Source: Varroa destructor (taxonomy: Eukaryota > Arthropoda > Arachnida > Mesostigmata > Varroidae). From it: a DNA stretch of 64,000 bases. The stretch covers positions 35,334,096-35,398,095 of the forward strand of contig NW_019211458.1 in NCBI RefSeq assembly GCF_002443255.2. The letters run 5' to 3'. Of the stretch, positions 1 through 13,700 are shown one piece after another. The position numbers and the translations under genes were made by a program. Position 1 is the first letter of the stretch. Each line of letters begins with the position of its first letter. The notes below the pieces were generated by a model, which searched no databases, was not told the origin of the DNA, and saw only the letters and a list, made by a program, of their open reading frames with translations.

Positions 1-3000
1 ATGGCATCTATCTACTGAACCCACACATCGTAATGATGTACAATTAGTATTATATATAGACACGTATAAAGTAGGGCACCTAAAAATCAATTGTCTTTCA
101 GACTATACTTAAACTGTCAAATAGTGTTAGCGGAACGAAATTTTCTGCGTACTCGATTTAAGAGGATGCCATAATTATATTTTCAGTCCAGACAACAAAT
201 CGCGAAATGTTCCTCCTTTGATCCGACAACATTTGCTTTGCTAGAGACCGTGCGACAAGCTGTAACAATAAACGCAAGCTTGTTGTAGTGTCGCAGGAAA
301 CCTCGACAGAATTTAGCATCAGATGGATGGTCAACAGGTCAAAGGTGGTAAAAAAGTGCCAATAAATACTAGAAGTACAAAACACACAGGAGGTCCCAAG
401 AAAACTAGCTCAGAAAGAGCTGATTTGGACGCCCTAACTGACTATCCATATCCAGCCCTACAAAAAATTTCTATATAAAAAATCGAGGCGTCTTTTCAAG
501 CCACTTTGATAAACTTTCACAGAAGTTATTTCGGTTAGCCTTTTGGAAATGTCCGAATTATTCGGAAGCCGCGTAAAAACTAATAGTAACATAGACGGCT
601 GATATGAACAAAAAAAGTTGATAATTTTGGTGGTGATTCATCCCGCACGAATACAGCCGATCATAACTGACTTTTCTTAGGTTCGCTGTTTAGTTCGAGA
701 AAAAAGGCTTTTTTCATATACCAAGAATAGCGAATGTATGACCGTCACGACAAACAGCCCGTCAATATATTCTAATGTTCCTTCTAATATATGTGGCTCC
801 ATCGAGTAATCGACCTAAATGGGTAACTGAGCAAATAGTTGATCCCTGTTTATAGACCTTCAGGCATATGAAATCGCGCACACTATAGCATCTAATCTAG
901 CGTAACGCGTTTGTTGATTCTGCCTGAACGCATATCTGGATGTCACAATACGCTGTTCTAAATTTCTACACGGAAATCCTAGAGATACATGCATATTGTG
1001 TAATTACAAGTTTGTGTAGCCCAGAAAATTTCGATCTGTCTGGAGATACGCGGGATACGTACTAAAAATAGTAATAGTCCATCGAGGCACTGTAGTACAA
1101 CATTTCTAGTAAGTTCGAGGTGAACGAAGGTCGCTAGCTTCATTATTAAGCCCCCCGATCAACCTGATGTTAAATCCACACGCCGACGCTTTACGTTATT
1201 AACTAAACTGAGACGTATTGTACGAAGTACTACATGACGTACGCATTATTCTAGCAGAGTCAGAACAGTATCGGGCGGTGTCGTTGCGATAATTATGAGC
1301 TTGACACGAAACACAAACCAAACTAGTTTCTACAAGGATATTGTAATTGATATCTGGGAGAAATTGATACAAACCATTGAGTTTAACGCATACAGAACTA
1401 ATTGGTTGGTGGAAGTTCACTATATAATCTACTGCTCTACACACTACCAGTCACAATACAGACATAAAATCCTCAGCATTGAAAAAAAGGAAACGCACCC
1501 ATCAATAGGATTACAGGAAAATAAATTTAATTGAAGGCAAGGGCAAAGGCAAATTCACAAACACAAGCATTCTCACTTCATCTTTAGATCTCCTATTTTT
1601 TAAATGAAAAGAAAGTTTTGGTGCAATGAACAGGGCTCTGGTCACAGAGCAACCATAATTGAATAAAGAAACGTACAGATAAGCGAAAGCTGAGCTAGAG
1701 GATATCAAACATAAATACTATATATATATATGAAATAACGCGTACCCCAATAACATTGTCACCCTAAGTAAGGACAAATACTTTAAAATACACAGCATAC
1801 CAGTATAATTGTGTGACAGCGAAGTTGTTTACATTGTTATGGGGCAATTTATTAGGTACATTACATATGACAAGATATAAGTAGAATACGAAGCGTCGCA
1901 AATCGGTTGCAAGTTTACGACTGAGAACTTTGTAAAGCAACATAAACGACGAAAAAAATATGGCTCTAGACTTTTGACCTTTCATAAAATTGATACAGTC
2001 AGTTCTAGACGCCGTATCATTTACAAAGGAATGCGTATTTATTAGCCCAGATTGTGGGTTTACTTCAAATCTATACATCTAGGACCTATACATCGGACAG
2101 ACTTCGGTACGGTTATAGGTCGCGAGCAATCTGTAATGCTTACCTAATATAGTTGAAAAAAGCACTGTGTGCTTTATGTTATATACATCTTTCGCAGGAG
2201 ACGTGTTAGTACAGCTTATGTCGGAATGGCACTACACGAGTTGAAGTAAGTTCCATCTTTAGCGTTGGTAGCACCACACATATTTCCAGTGGGTGTTTAT
2301 CTGTTACATATGTAAGCCCCGCATTGACAGATTAGCACAGACGCAATTGCCTGGAACGACCTCAAAACTGGTTTTATAAACAGGTGAAGAACACAAATAG
2401 AGCTTTCACGGATGTCTACTTATTAATCGGTCTACACACTTTCATATACCACAGATTGGAGCATACTCCTACACTGATACAATGTATTCAAAAGATTTTT
2501 AATTTCAGATTGAACGAAAAACAGCAGCTGGTAACTTCTTTCTTCCAACTATAAGCCACCAAGATGGTGCAAAGCAGTGTACACACACACACCTACATAT
2601 TCTACATACAAATTACATGCACGATACGGTCCTGTGATTACCGCAAAGTGTTTTGCTTTTTTTTGCTTCCATTCTCAGCGATATCCAGCTCCCATCTATA
2701 TTTAAAGCATAAGATGTTTTCAAAAAAAAAAACTGTTCATTTTTCATGCCCTCCATTCGATAGTGTTTTCACGTTAATATAGTAATTGTACCGTTACAGA
2801 ACAAATGCACAATTTCCTCTCAAGTCAAAAAGAGGTATGGGAAAAAATTCTATGTACATGTAAAAGAATGAACGAATAATTCTGCTCATATTGAAAAGAA
2901 TATACGTCGTAGGTGCGCTCTTTGCATGGATTATAATTTTTAAATACACGCTGGTGTTAATTCAAAGCACGAAAAAGGTTCATAGAAACAGGTTGTATGC

Positions 3001-5652
3001 TTTCCTGCTTATTGGATCATAGGCCTAATCTTGTTCTCGCAACTATCTCGTTTCATCCTTTGAAAGGTCCATAAAAAACCGAAACAGATCTCGTCAATCT
3101 TAATGATCTAACACTGTTACCAGAGGCATCATTTGCTTGTCCAAAACTCGTTGCCAAGACCATTAAAAAACGAAACCCTTTATATTAAATTTACAATAAA
3201 CTCACATCCGTTTTCGGACCAGGACAAAGTAGGGCAGCGAGGATTTGTGGAAATTCTATTCTGGGGAAATCCATATTGTTATAAATAATTTTACCCGTTT
3301 TCGAAACGCTGTTGGCTATAGCGAAACGAACTGTTTTACCCTGATTCATTCCCAAACATACATTACAAAAATAGACTACTTAACATCCTATCGCAATGAT
3401 TATAAAAGTCACAGTCTTTGAAGCCAGCTTATGCTATTTGACACAAAATATATACCCAAATATATCCGAAACACCAGTAGTTGATTTTTTCCCAAATGTA
3501 AACCCAAGATCGCCCAACTGGAATTGAGAGAATTACTCGGTTATATATTCTCTGACTAAATACTTCGAGCGAAAATGTCCTCCTTACCAATCATCTTCGC
3601 AAGGCGTTATAAACACCTGCTCCTTAGATGAACCTGCCGATCATCCTGGTACCTGTCTATATGTTTGCTGCTATTTACGACAGTCCCTCCCCTCCCTCCC
3701 GTTCCCGCACCAGATCTGTTGCTTTTATTTATACCATTTGAAAATTCATTTCTGTGTTTTGTAAATGTTACACTCATGAGTACACTTTTACCTGTTCATA
3801 TATCGCGCACAGGGACCTACACATACCGAAATACATACATGCTCCAATACATTAGCTTTTCAAAGTCCTGTAAATTGCCATCCATATTAGGTGGAGGGTA
3901 TACGAATCGTGCTGCCTTTAATAACTTAAAGGCACGTTATATTTATTCAATAAATTTGCTGACTAGTCGTATATTTGTGGAATACGTGAGCTCGATGATT
4001 TATCGCCTTACCCATAACTGAGACACGCGGCCTGCCTCATTCTATAACGGGAAATGTCTATAACAGGACAGGTTATTTAATTTGTTTCTTCTTGGTTCGT
4101 CGGTCTTCTTCCGGCTCTTTTCCGCTTTTACTTCCTCTCGATCAAACTAATAGATCGCGCTGATCATTTACTCAGTAAGCAAAAGTTTTGTAATGACTCA
4201 TTGCGTCGATTACTTTTCACAGGGGTAGCATTTGTATACACACTTGTTTTTTACGTACACGCATGCAATGCACCCGTACGTGCAGCGTGAAATGCCCTCA
4301 GCGAGATCCTTGTACAGGAGTCGAGATTCTTCATATTTCAGGCACATCTAATCACGGTCAAATGCACTCTTTTAACACCGCGTCAATTTAGAATATGTAT
4401 ATATATATATACGTGGACGATGTACACGAACGAATCAATTGTGCACTTTTCACTACAAAATCGATAACGTCTAGTTTCCGTCTGTTGTTTTTGCCCTTAG
4501 TATTTCTCCTTCCGAACAGTGCTATCCAGCTTCATCAAAAGATTAGCTACGTTACACTTGGTAGACGGTGGCACACCTTCGGACTATCGTTTAAGATAGC
4601 ACAATACATAAATATGGTAAGTAACTTGGTAATGGTAAGTGAAGAAAGGTTACATTACATAAATAGAGCACAATATACACTAAGAAGGGACACGTGAACA
4701 ATTAGGCTTATCTTATACAAGTTACAGCGGTTATCCATTACTCCTCTAAGATGACAAATTGACGCCGAACGTATCCTCGCATTCCTGTAATTGCATATTA
4801 GCCTAACGTAAATAACAATTTTATCGCCAGGTTTAAAATCTTAGTAAAAATTAATAAGCGGCACAATTGGCTGGCCTGTGATTGAGTCGTTATGGCCACT
4901 TACATCCTACCGGTGGTCACAAGATTTACTTTGCTCTTCCCAGCCAGGTAGGGTATCATGATTTTAACCTTGCGGCATCTGTATTCGCTGACGCCTCTTA
5001 AAATCACCCCCCACCCGAGTGCCGGATACCTCGCGTAGCCACTCCGTTAACAAATGAATCCAAGTTAATACCCGTTCGAATGAACTTACAATTTACCGCC
5101 TACAACCCAAATTTCATTTTATCCTGTACAGTTTTCAGGAGAAGTTATTTAAACAGCCGGTATATTAACAAGCTTTTGGTATTATGGTCTAAAAAGCCTA
5201 GAATATATTAATCCGCACATGACTCTGTAACATTTATGATCACCAGTGCAACACTATGTACACGTTGCGTGACTTGTGGTACTGGGCTCTACTCCTCCTC
5301 GTATCACGTAAACCTCCGGAATAGTTGAGGGGGTCCATCTACTAACTATCCATCTCATTACGAACGTAATTATAAATAGCTTAAATATACTTAAAAACGT
5401 TCTCATTTATCGTGAGCTAAGCTCCAAGGTTCCACTTGTCTTGATGTTGATTCTGTATTTTCCATATGTCGCGGTCCACTTCAATTTTATCTGCGAAACG
5501 TTTAAACCCACACGATTGTGGTCTATTAAGATATTGATCATTTTAATTTTCGCCTGAAAGACTCAAGCTGTCCTTCACATGTTGGATAAATAAGCCATTT
5601 TCTATAAGCCTTTTCATTAGATAAATTCCGCGTTCCTCTAGGCCAAGACGAG
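1..5652. other. Gene-free left flank downstream of the MCT-like gene
   Basis: Only short unconvincing frames (up to 118 codons at 3665-4021, low-complexity Pro/Leu start) and AT-rich DNA with a short (TA)n near 4397 are seen. The 3' untranslated region of the transporter must begin at 5652, but its end is not identifiable. Confidence 0.6.
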
Positions 5653-5849
5653 TCAGTCAACTTCCGGCAAACGCGCACTTAGGGTACCTTGATTCAGGTC
5701 TGTGGCGTTTGAGTTATACCGAAACTTGTTACCTTCCCTACGTTTCCGAATCGCACATTCAAATATCCAAAGGCTGGCAGAAACCAAACACACGCCGCCC
5801 ATCGTGTGGAATAGGCCGTGATAATTGTTCGATTCGTCCTTGAAATACC
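5653..5849 (-). CDS. MCT-like gene, last coding exon (membrane segment 12 and C-tail)
   Basis: After the acceptor tgatttttcag|gg it reads GYFKDESNNYHGLFHTMGG, the typical G-x-x-x-D-x-x-x-x-Y entry to helix 12. Helix 12 and a short charged tail ending RLPEVD and a TGA stop at 5655-5653 follow. The cytoplasmic tail is about 36 residues. I could not assign a poly(A) signal in the next few hundred bases with confidence. Confidence 0.93.
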
Positions 5850-7350
5850 CTGAAAAATCACGAAAATATAGAAAAACAACAATATTGCTAATTATTGAGG
5901 GAAATAATGATTTGATACAAGTGCGATGGCTAGATTTCATAAACAGGGGAGAGAGCAAACATTTCTCTCAGTACAAGAGAATTTTGCCGCTCTGTAACTT
6001 CGTATTTAAAAAATCGTATTCATTAAAAACTTCCAAATGGCTTCAAATTATAATTTTTATTAGCGTATTTGGTATTAACCGTTATTCTCAAAGCTTCATT
6101 AATCTATGTTTCTAGTGATGATCGGTGAGCGTGCCTGAAAGCACCCGCACTTTCGATTGAACGAAACGTTCAATCCTCATGTGATATCCTCGTCTTTTAT
6201 AGAGCAGAAAAGCCCATTTGTGCTCAGAAGTTGGGCTCAAAAGATCTCCGACGTGGGTACACATTCAGCTGTTGTTCCTGAGGTAACTGTCTATTATTGA
6301 ACATCTTCCATTTGCCTTCCGCGAACAACAGTCTAAGAGGCACGGTTTTTGTTCTTCTTTCGTGATCAGTTACGTTACTAGTTTCACTAAATGATCCTTC
6401 TGAAAAAGGAAACAGCATCAAAGCTTCCTTTTATTGGTCCTTCAACGGCAGGCGCGATCAACTACGCTTGGCTTCACAAAGCTTTTCTTCGCATGAGTGT
6501 AGTTGCTTTAGGAATGAGTGAGTATGAAAGCGTAGTTCAATGAAGGTTATATATGAAGGGATAGATATTTCTTGTAGGTATACGCATATATCCCTGGATA
6601 TAGCAGAAGGTATATTTGTGCGTCATGTAACTTGCGTCACCTGCATCGAACGGCTGAACAGCTGATAAGCGATATATAAAAAATAAAAAGAAATTTCCAG
6701 GCCGAAAAGAGGTAAGTTTTTCGCTTCAACGAGAAATATGGTAATGAAAGAGAGAAGGAGAGAGAGGTCAAATCGTGGGGACTTTTGGGAAAATCAGACG
6801 TGAGAACGGTCGGGAACAGCTGGGGGCAATCTAGGGCCCGCTCTCTTTAGTACGAACAACTCGTTTGCGTTGGCTGTAAACAGACCAGGTCACACTATTT
6901 TTAAAAGCAACGACCCTCTCTCAGTTCTCCGCTTCCCTGTTAGGTTTTATGATGCCTAGTCACGCAGTGGTTCGCTGAACACCTGGCGGCGTCACAAAAC
7001 GAGGTCTATCTGTCGCATAAGACGTTTCGAACGAATTTCTGGTAACGTTGTTTTCAGGCGCAAATAAAGCGAAGTGAGGCAAATGAGCTACATACGTTCT
7101 GACAGAGCTATATGAAGGTGGTGGTACGTTTTGATATACGAAACGCGGACCTCTGCATCTGAAGGGCAAAGAAACTTTCAAGTTTTCAAATAAGCTTTTT
7201 TCAAGCTTTCCGTGAAAAGAAATACGATCGAATTATTAGTTTTCGGTGTCGATCTTAATTTCCTTCACCTTATACGAACGTAAAGGTCAGTTAAATTATC
7301 AGTATTTTTAGCTTCTAGCGACGAATTAGATATGATGTTTAATACCAACG

Positions 7351-7394
<44 letters not shown>

Positions 7395-10300
7395 TTTGAT
7401 GTTTCATTATTATCTACTCAAGAGGTTAGATGCTATTATTTGGATAACTACATTTTGAATACTTTTGATAATAATCTACCTAGCTGGCGGGTATCCGATA
7501 GACTTGACGTAGAAATCCCCATGCCGTACGCTAATAGCATCGTAAAACATCTATCAAGCAAAATATCACAAGTATCTTTGGTCTTCGTAACGATAGTTAA
7601 ATACAAACACAGCTACCTAGACTGTGTCTGTTAGCTTATAACCTACGTTTCATCGAGCAAATTGTGTTTCGATTTCGATGTGCCTTACCTATGAAAGCCG
7701 GCCTTAAGAAGCCTGTGATTCCCACAAAGAAGTTACTCAATCCAACCGCAATTGGGGCCCTCTCTATCGGTAAAAACTCCGTGATCAGAATTGGGGTCAA
7801 GAACACCTGGCAAGGGTCAATTAGTTTAATTTACCTCATCTCCACATTCTCAGCCAAATCTTGTTTCTTACAGCTTTACATGTTAATATTTATCATATTT
7901 TATAGTTGAGGGACATTGTGTTGTTGATCTACATAATATATATATATATATATACATGAATATTTTGACGACTACCAGCACACGCGAATAAATCAAAGGT
8001 GATTTGCTGTTTTACATACTAAAACAACACATGTACATAAAAATCCATTGTCCATTACATTTTAGTTATTTGGTTCAATATGTTCTTTATAATATTTGCC
8101 CTCAACTTAAACGATTGTTGATCGGTAAACTAGCGCTTATACCCATCTTCCAAGTGCACTTCCCTTATATTTTAGCAAGTTATATAAGCCTGCGTTTGAA
8201 ATTAAGTTTATAATGGTTTCGTGTCTTCTATGTGACTTACTAGTCCTCCTGTAAGTAGGCCGTAAAGAAACGAGATCACGGAGAATCCTATGTATGACGT
8301 TGTATGTGGTAGAATGAAACAAATGGCGCCCATTGAAGCAACGCCAATAATCATAATGTCTCTGTTCGTAAGAATGTTCTTACATGTCAGCCAGCCTGAA
8401 ACGAAAGCGGGCGGAACGAGATATAGAAAAAAAGAAGTGGCTAAACATTTCACTAAAACGAAGACCGAGAACATATACGAAAATGATCTTTTGCGTTAAG
8501 CACATCCACCGGTACAAAGTCTACATTATCATTTTCATTTCATTACTGATCTATGGGTCTCTGCTTCTGCTTGCCTTTATGATACCATTCGTTTCGACAA
8601 ATGAAAAACATGTTTGTAGTTTTAACTTTAACTAATATACTACACCTAAAAGCTTGTGTTTGAAATCTCCTCTATAAGCTGCAAGTTATTTATTGAAGTT
8701 TCCCAACAAACCTAACCTTGCGATGTTTATTACATACTAATACAAACGACTTGGTGAGCACCAGATAAAATAACACTGTAATGTCCTCTCCCCCCGTCCC
8801 CCCGGGGCGCCTTACAAGCAAGAGCCTAATATAAGCTGGTCGGTGTCAATTTACGGAATTTTCTAAATCTTTATTTGCTTCAATTATTTGATACGCTATC
8901 GATAAAAGTTTTCTTGTAGACAGTGCTCCCTCACTGCGTCCTTGCAGGCAAATAGACTGGTAGCAGGGTGTCAATAAACAGCAGAACATGCGTCGTGTGT
9001 CATAGATACAACGTAAAAAAAAGTAACTCACTATCGCCCACGCGATTCATCTCTGTACAAGCGACACCGACACGAACGTGAGACGCTATACAACAAAACG
9101 TTTCCTTTTTTGCTTTCCTCATCATGTTAACTGTTGGCTTAATGATAACGAGAATCCCCCTTCTGTTGGAAGAGTGAGCTGTGTCTTATGTCGTTGATGT
9201 AGTTAAAGAAAGACTTATCGAGTTATGTAAAATGCATCAAAATAGTACAATCGTTAATACTCGAGAAGCATAGTACGAAGGTCACTAGAAGTTGTAAGGG
9301 CCAAACGATGGGTCAGGGACCTCTTTTGTACGGCCATATTCGACAAATAAACTTCTGCAGGTAAATTTTGTCAGTGAAATAGGCTTACTGCACAGTTTAC
9401 GTCGTCAGCGGATGCCGAAAGTCTCACCCGAATAGAAGACGATTATGTAGACCCCTTTATACATATATTTTAATTACACTTTCCTGGATACCTCACGATT
9501 TCTAATCATGCAGCCATCACCGCAGATATGTTCCAACATATAACTACAAAGTAAATGAAGTATTTTAGAATATAGTTGGCACAAACTGAGATTTTACCTG
9601 GCACTGGCTTTACAAGAAGGTCCGCAATGCTAAATATTGTTATGAGGTGCATAGCATTTCCGTAAGATATGCCGTTATCCATGGCGTAGTCCGTTATAAT
9701 GATAAATACCGTAACGTAGACGAAAAGAAAGCATACAGACGATACTGTGACGAGTTGGAAATAGGGGTCCGCTAATATAGAGATTTCCCTTTGTGCTTCA
9801 CTGAAAAAACGACGGATCAATGAGGGCTGCTTGATCCTGACAACTGAATTTGCTCCAGCGTTCAGGTCCTTGCGATCTGTGTTTTAAAACAAAAGCCAGC
9901 ATCCAAAGAACAAACGATAAAATAAACTAAACAAGTATTTTGAAGATCTGTCTGGCTATTCTAAATCATGCCGAAAGTTCTACTAGGAGGATACAGTTTG
10001 ATAGGCATCTCGTACTGAAGCAGACAACCTTCTACTTAGACAATTATCGTTCTTTAATAGTTTATAATGTTTTCTAGAGACACAAGATGATATATAAAAT
10101 TATGTAATTTAATAGATAACTTTAATTGGCGAAATTATATTTCAAATTCCCTATCCTGAGCTGCTTTACAAGCCCGGAACGATACCCACCGTAGGCATCT
10201 TTGGTAATCAAGGGTATTCCATTGGCCTTTTTGACTGCAGCCTGAGAACTGACCGTGACTACGGCGAGCTTGGCTTCCGTGCAGCTATCTAGCCCATTTT

Positions 10301-10745
10301 CGACTCGCACCTCGATTCTGCCGCCGTTACCAATATTTATTCTTTTAGAAGCTTCCTTGTCCATGGTGTTCGCCGTTCCCTTGTTCGCAAGTGCCGTATC
10401 ATTCGGAACGGAATTCTTCGACCGTTTTAGAAGCATTGATCCCAGTAAAGCGTGTAGAATTAATCCTGCAATATTGCAATACAGATTGGAAGAAAGCAAG
10501 CATTCATAAACCAAGTTGTCTCAGACAGTGTACGAAGTCCATGCTGATCTTGGTACACAAAAACACTGTAGTTGCTCAAAGAGAGAACTTCTTACCATTT
10601 TTTCGCTATTGTGTGTACAATTAACGAATAACTTTACCAACTAACACGAGATTGTTATGGTAGTCTGTATGAAAAATAGATCATAGTAGTCTTTTCTATA
10701 TGAAGACCCGTTGATAAAAAAGAAACTCGACGCGATCTTCCTTGT

Positions 10746-10791
<46 letters not shown>

Positions 10792-13700
10792 ATACGCGAC
10801 TCCCGTGTACTGTTTACTCACCTCCGTAAATAAGCATTGCTCCTCGAAGGTTAACCTGCTCAATGAAATACTCAATAAGGTACGGCCAAGCAAATGATCC
10901 CAACGTAGAACCGGCGAATGCAATACCACACGCCTGGAATAACCTCAGCGTTAATTAACAATAAACATTATTTGAATATAAACCTTGAAGCATTAATTTA
11001 GCTTATTTTGAAATAAGTTACTTTTTTTTTTTAAATATATACGTGCTGTTCTATTCCCCTGCTCGGATTAAAAATTGTTTGCTCCGAAAGTCAATCCCTG
11101 CCTGAACACACTACGTAATCCGTACGGTAACACTTAATTTGATTAAAACAAACCTAAAATCAATCATTCAAGCCTATCCGTGGATAAACAGGGGACCGAA
11201 ACCAGCACGGATCTCTATGATACTTAGAAAATGTGGGAAATTGTGCGGAATTCGGTCAGACCATCAATAAGCCTATAGAGGTCTTCTAGGCAGCAAATAT
11301 TCTGTCAACCATGGGGTCAAAAGGTAAGTTCACTAAAGACAACCGAAAATAAGGTAGTTTTTGTTTTTATCAATTGTGGACAGAAAACAGTAATCAATCT
11401 TTACCTAGGTACCTAGGACTGCTCGAGTGTGTTATTTTGTTATAACAGTATTTAGTGGGACAGCTGATGATAAAAATGTTACGGGTTCTTATTCACCACA
11501 GAACTCTGAGCGATACCTAGTGGGAGCTAAAGGAAGAGCCTAAGTATAGGCGCTATGGCTTGGATCTCCAGAAAGCGAATCTGGTGTTGCTACTGGTAAA
11601 AGAATAGCAGTAGGAAAACTGACTGGCGCCTGCAACCGATACATAATATTAGGATGAGAGGGTAGCCCGTAATGTATAGGCAAACCCTTGGAAGGTCGTA
11701 GTGACTCAAAATATGGAAGCCAAAAGTTACACGATTCCTAGGTAGAGACCTGAAGCATGCTCCTAAAAGGGTGTGCAGTTTAACTATTCGAAAAAGTGCT
11801 ATATTTACGGAATTGGCTGTGGCATGAGCAGTGTGAGCTTTACGCATGTCAATGGCAATAACATTAGCTATTTACAATGGAATTAACCCATTTCAGTGAA
11901 ACACAAACTACGCATAGGACCGCTTACTATTACCAATCCACTTAAGGACGAGACGTCTTTTATCAATAGTGAGTGACTAAATTATACTTTCATTCCGGAC
12001 AAGCTGCATCCAATGTCAAATGGAAGGCACGCTCGATCCACACTAGGACCCCAATATGGTTCGAGATTTTCGAAAGACAAGGGAAAATACTCTTTTTCTT
12101 CAGACAAACTTTTTTTTAACTACCTACGATTTGATGAGTGGCTTTAAGCCAGCGTGCATATCTACTGTACGGCGTAAAAACTATTTGGCTCTAATTACGT
12201 TGAACGTATTAGAGATCAAATGGAAGCAGACGATACTCATTATTTATAAGATTTAAGAATACATCATAAATATTGCCTTAATAAGCCCTTTCAGAGTCTC
12301 TTCCATAGACACAATTGAACCTACGTTCGATACCGGTCGCGGACAGATTTTACGTTAGAGGAGATGAACCGTTTGAAGCAACGCTTAACGACAGTGCAAG
12401 ACGTAAAACCCGAAACATTTAGTTAAGGCAGAACTAACGGTTATATTTTTTTGAGGCGTATGAAAAGTAATACTTTACTTTATATTAAAAATAGTTAGCT
12501 AGTAATACATAACTATATACTTAAAGAACAGCTGAATATAATTTTCTTTGGTGCCTACGCGCCCTCGACGCTTTTTTTTTCGAAAATCGATAGCTCTTTT
12601 TAAAACGGATTCCCCTACTCGAAATTCTACGCAAAACGTGTGTGAACGTCGACGATTGAGGAATACATTTATTATTGATTCTGTCGATCTGCTATACTAG
12701 CCATGTAGTAATCTATTGCGAGTTATGCCACGTGAAGGAAGTAGACAGTTCAGTCTTAATTGGGTTTCGTATACATGCTATTTTTTACAATGGCGAATCC
12801 CGTTCAACAGTTCGACCCAATAGCCCAATGTATTACGTTGAAAAAAAGTTTTGGAGCTTTTTTTACAGCTTTTTTTTTTTTTTTTTTTTTGTTTTACTCA
12901 GACTGCTTCGACGGCCACCTGAATTTGAAAACCTTAACCATTGTCACAACTGTCCTTCGAGGCTCTAAGTAGGAAATCTTTCTGCATCCTCTATAATATT
13001 CAGATCCTTCGCGGACAGACTTTCATCGTTGTCGCTCGCTGGGCAATTACCTCAGCGGCCTTAATTTCGACACAAATCAAGAACATAACGTTTTAAAGGC
13101 CAGCAAATATAAAACATGGTAAGTCCTTGACATGGCATTAAACATAGCGTGTTTTTTTTCAGTAAAAAACGCAAGAACTTATTTTTTAAGCTCATACATT
13201 GGCCGTATGTCGAAATGAATACAAATAGGTACCACATTTCGCCTAGGAAGTACTTTGAGCTAGGACACGGAATCATACCCTGTTAGCCTTAACATTCCAA
13301 TGCCAAAACTGCTAGCTGAACTCCATTTAGTATTTGGGACGGCTTTAACCAACGAGCGTATGGTGTCATTTGTAAGCGTACAAAGGCAGTACGTACGATA
13401 CGACAAGGTGAAAAATGATCGTCAGCGAGCCGCGACGGCCATGCCACAGGTTTATTTGAGATGTATTTCTTTGTTATATCTGTCTTCGAAAACGACACGT
13501 TCGAGATTCATACACTTGAAGATGTTGGTTTCTTCCTTGTCCCTCTATCATGTACGAATAAATTTTTTCTTTGCTCTGGATTTATATGCATGTTGTTATG
13601 TTAAATTTAAAATAACGTTATACAAACTGCTTGCACGATAAACGTTGCCTTGGAGTTCGAAGGTATTATTAAGGCGTGTTCGTTCGCCCACAGTATCGTG

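Noticed and set aside
6960..7181. 73-codon minus-strand frame between exons 7 and 8, considered as an extra transporter exon
   Set aside because: Exons 7 and 8 already join in phase with the correct family sequence across the junction (FIGYFKDE), leaving no room for it.
7664..7909. 81-codon plus-strand frame overlapping exon 7
   Set aside because: It is the antisense shadow of the transporter exon at 7689-7806, whose minus-strand reading matches the family.
10255..10509. 84-codon plus-strand frame
   Set aside because: Antisense shadow of transporter exon 4.
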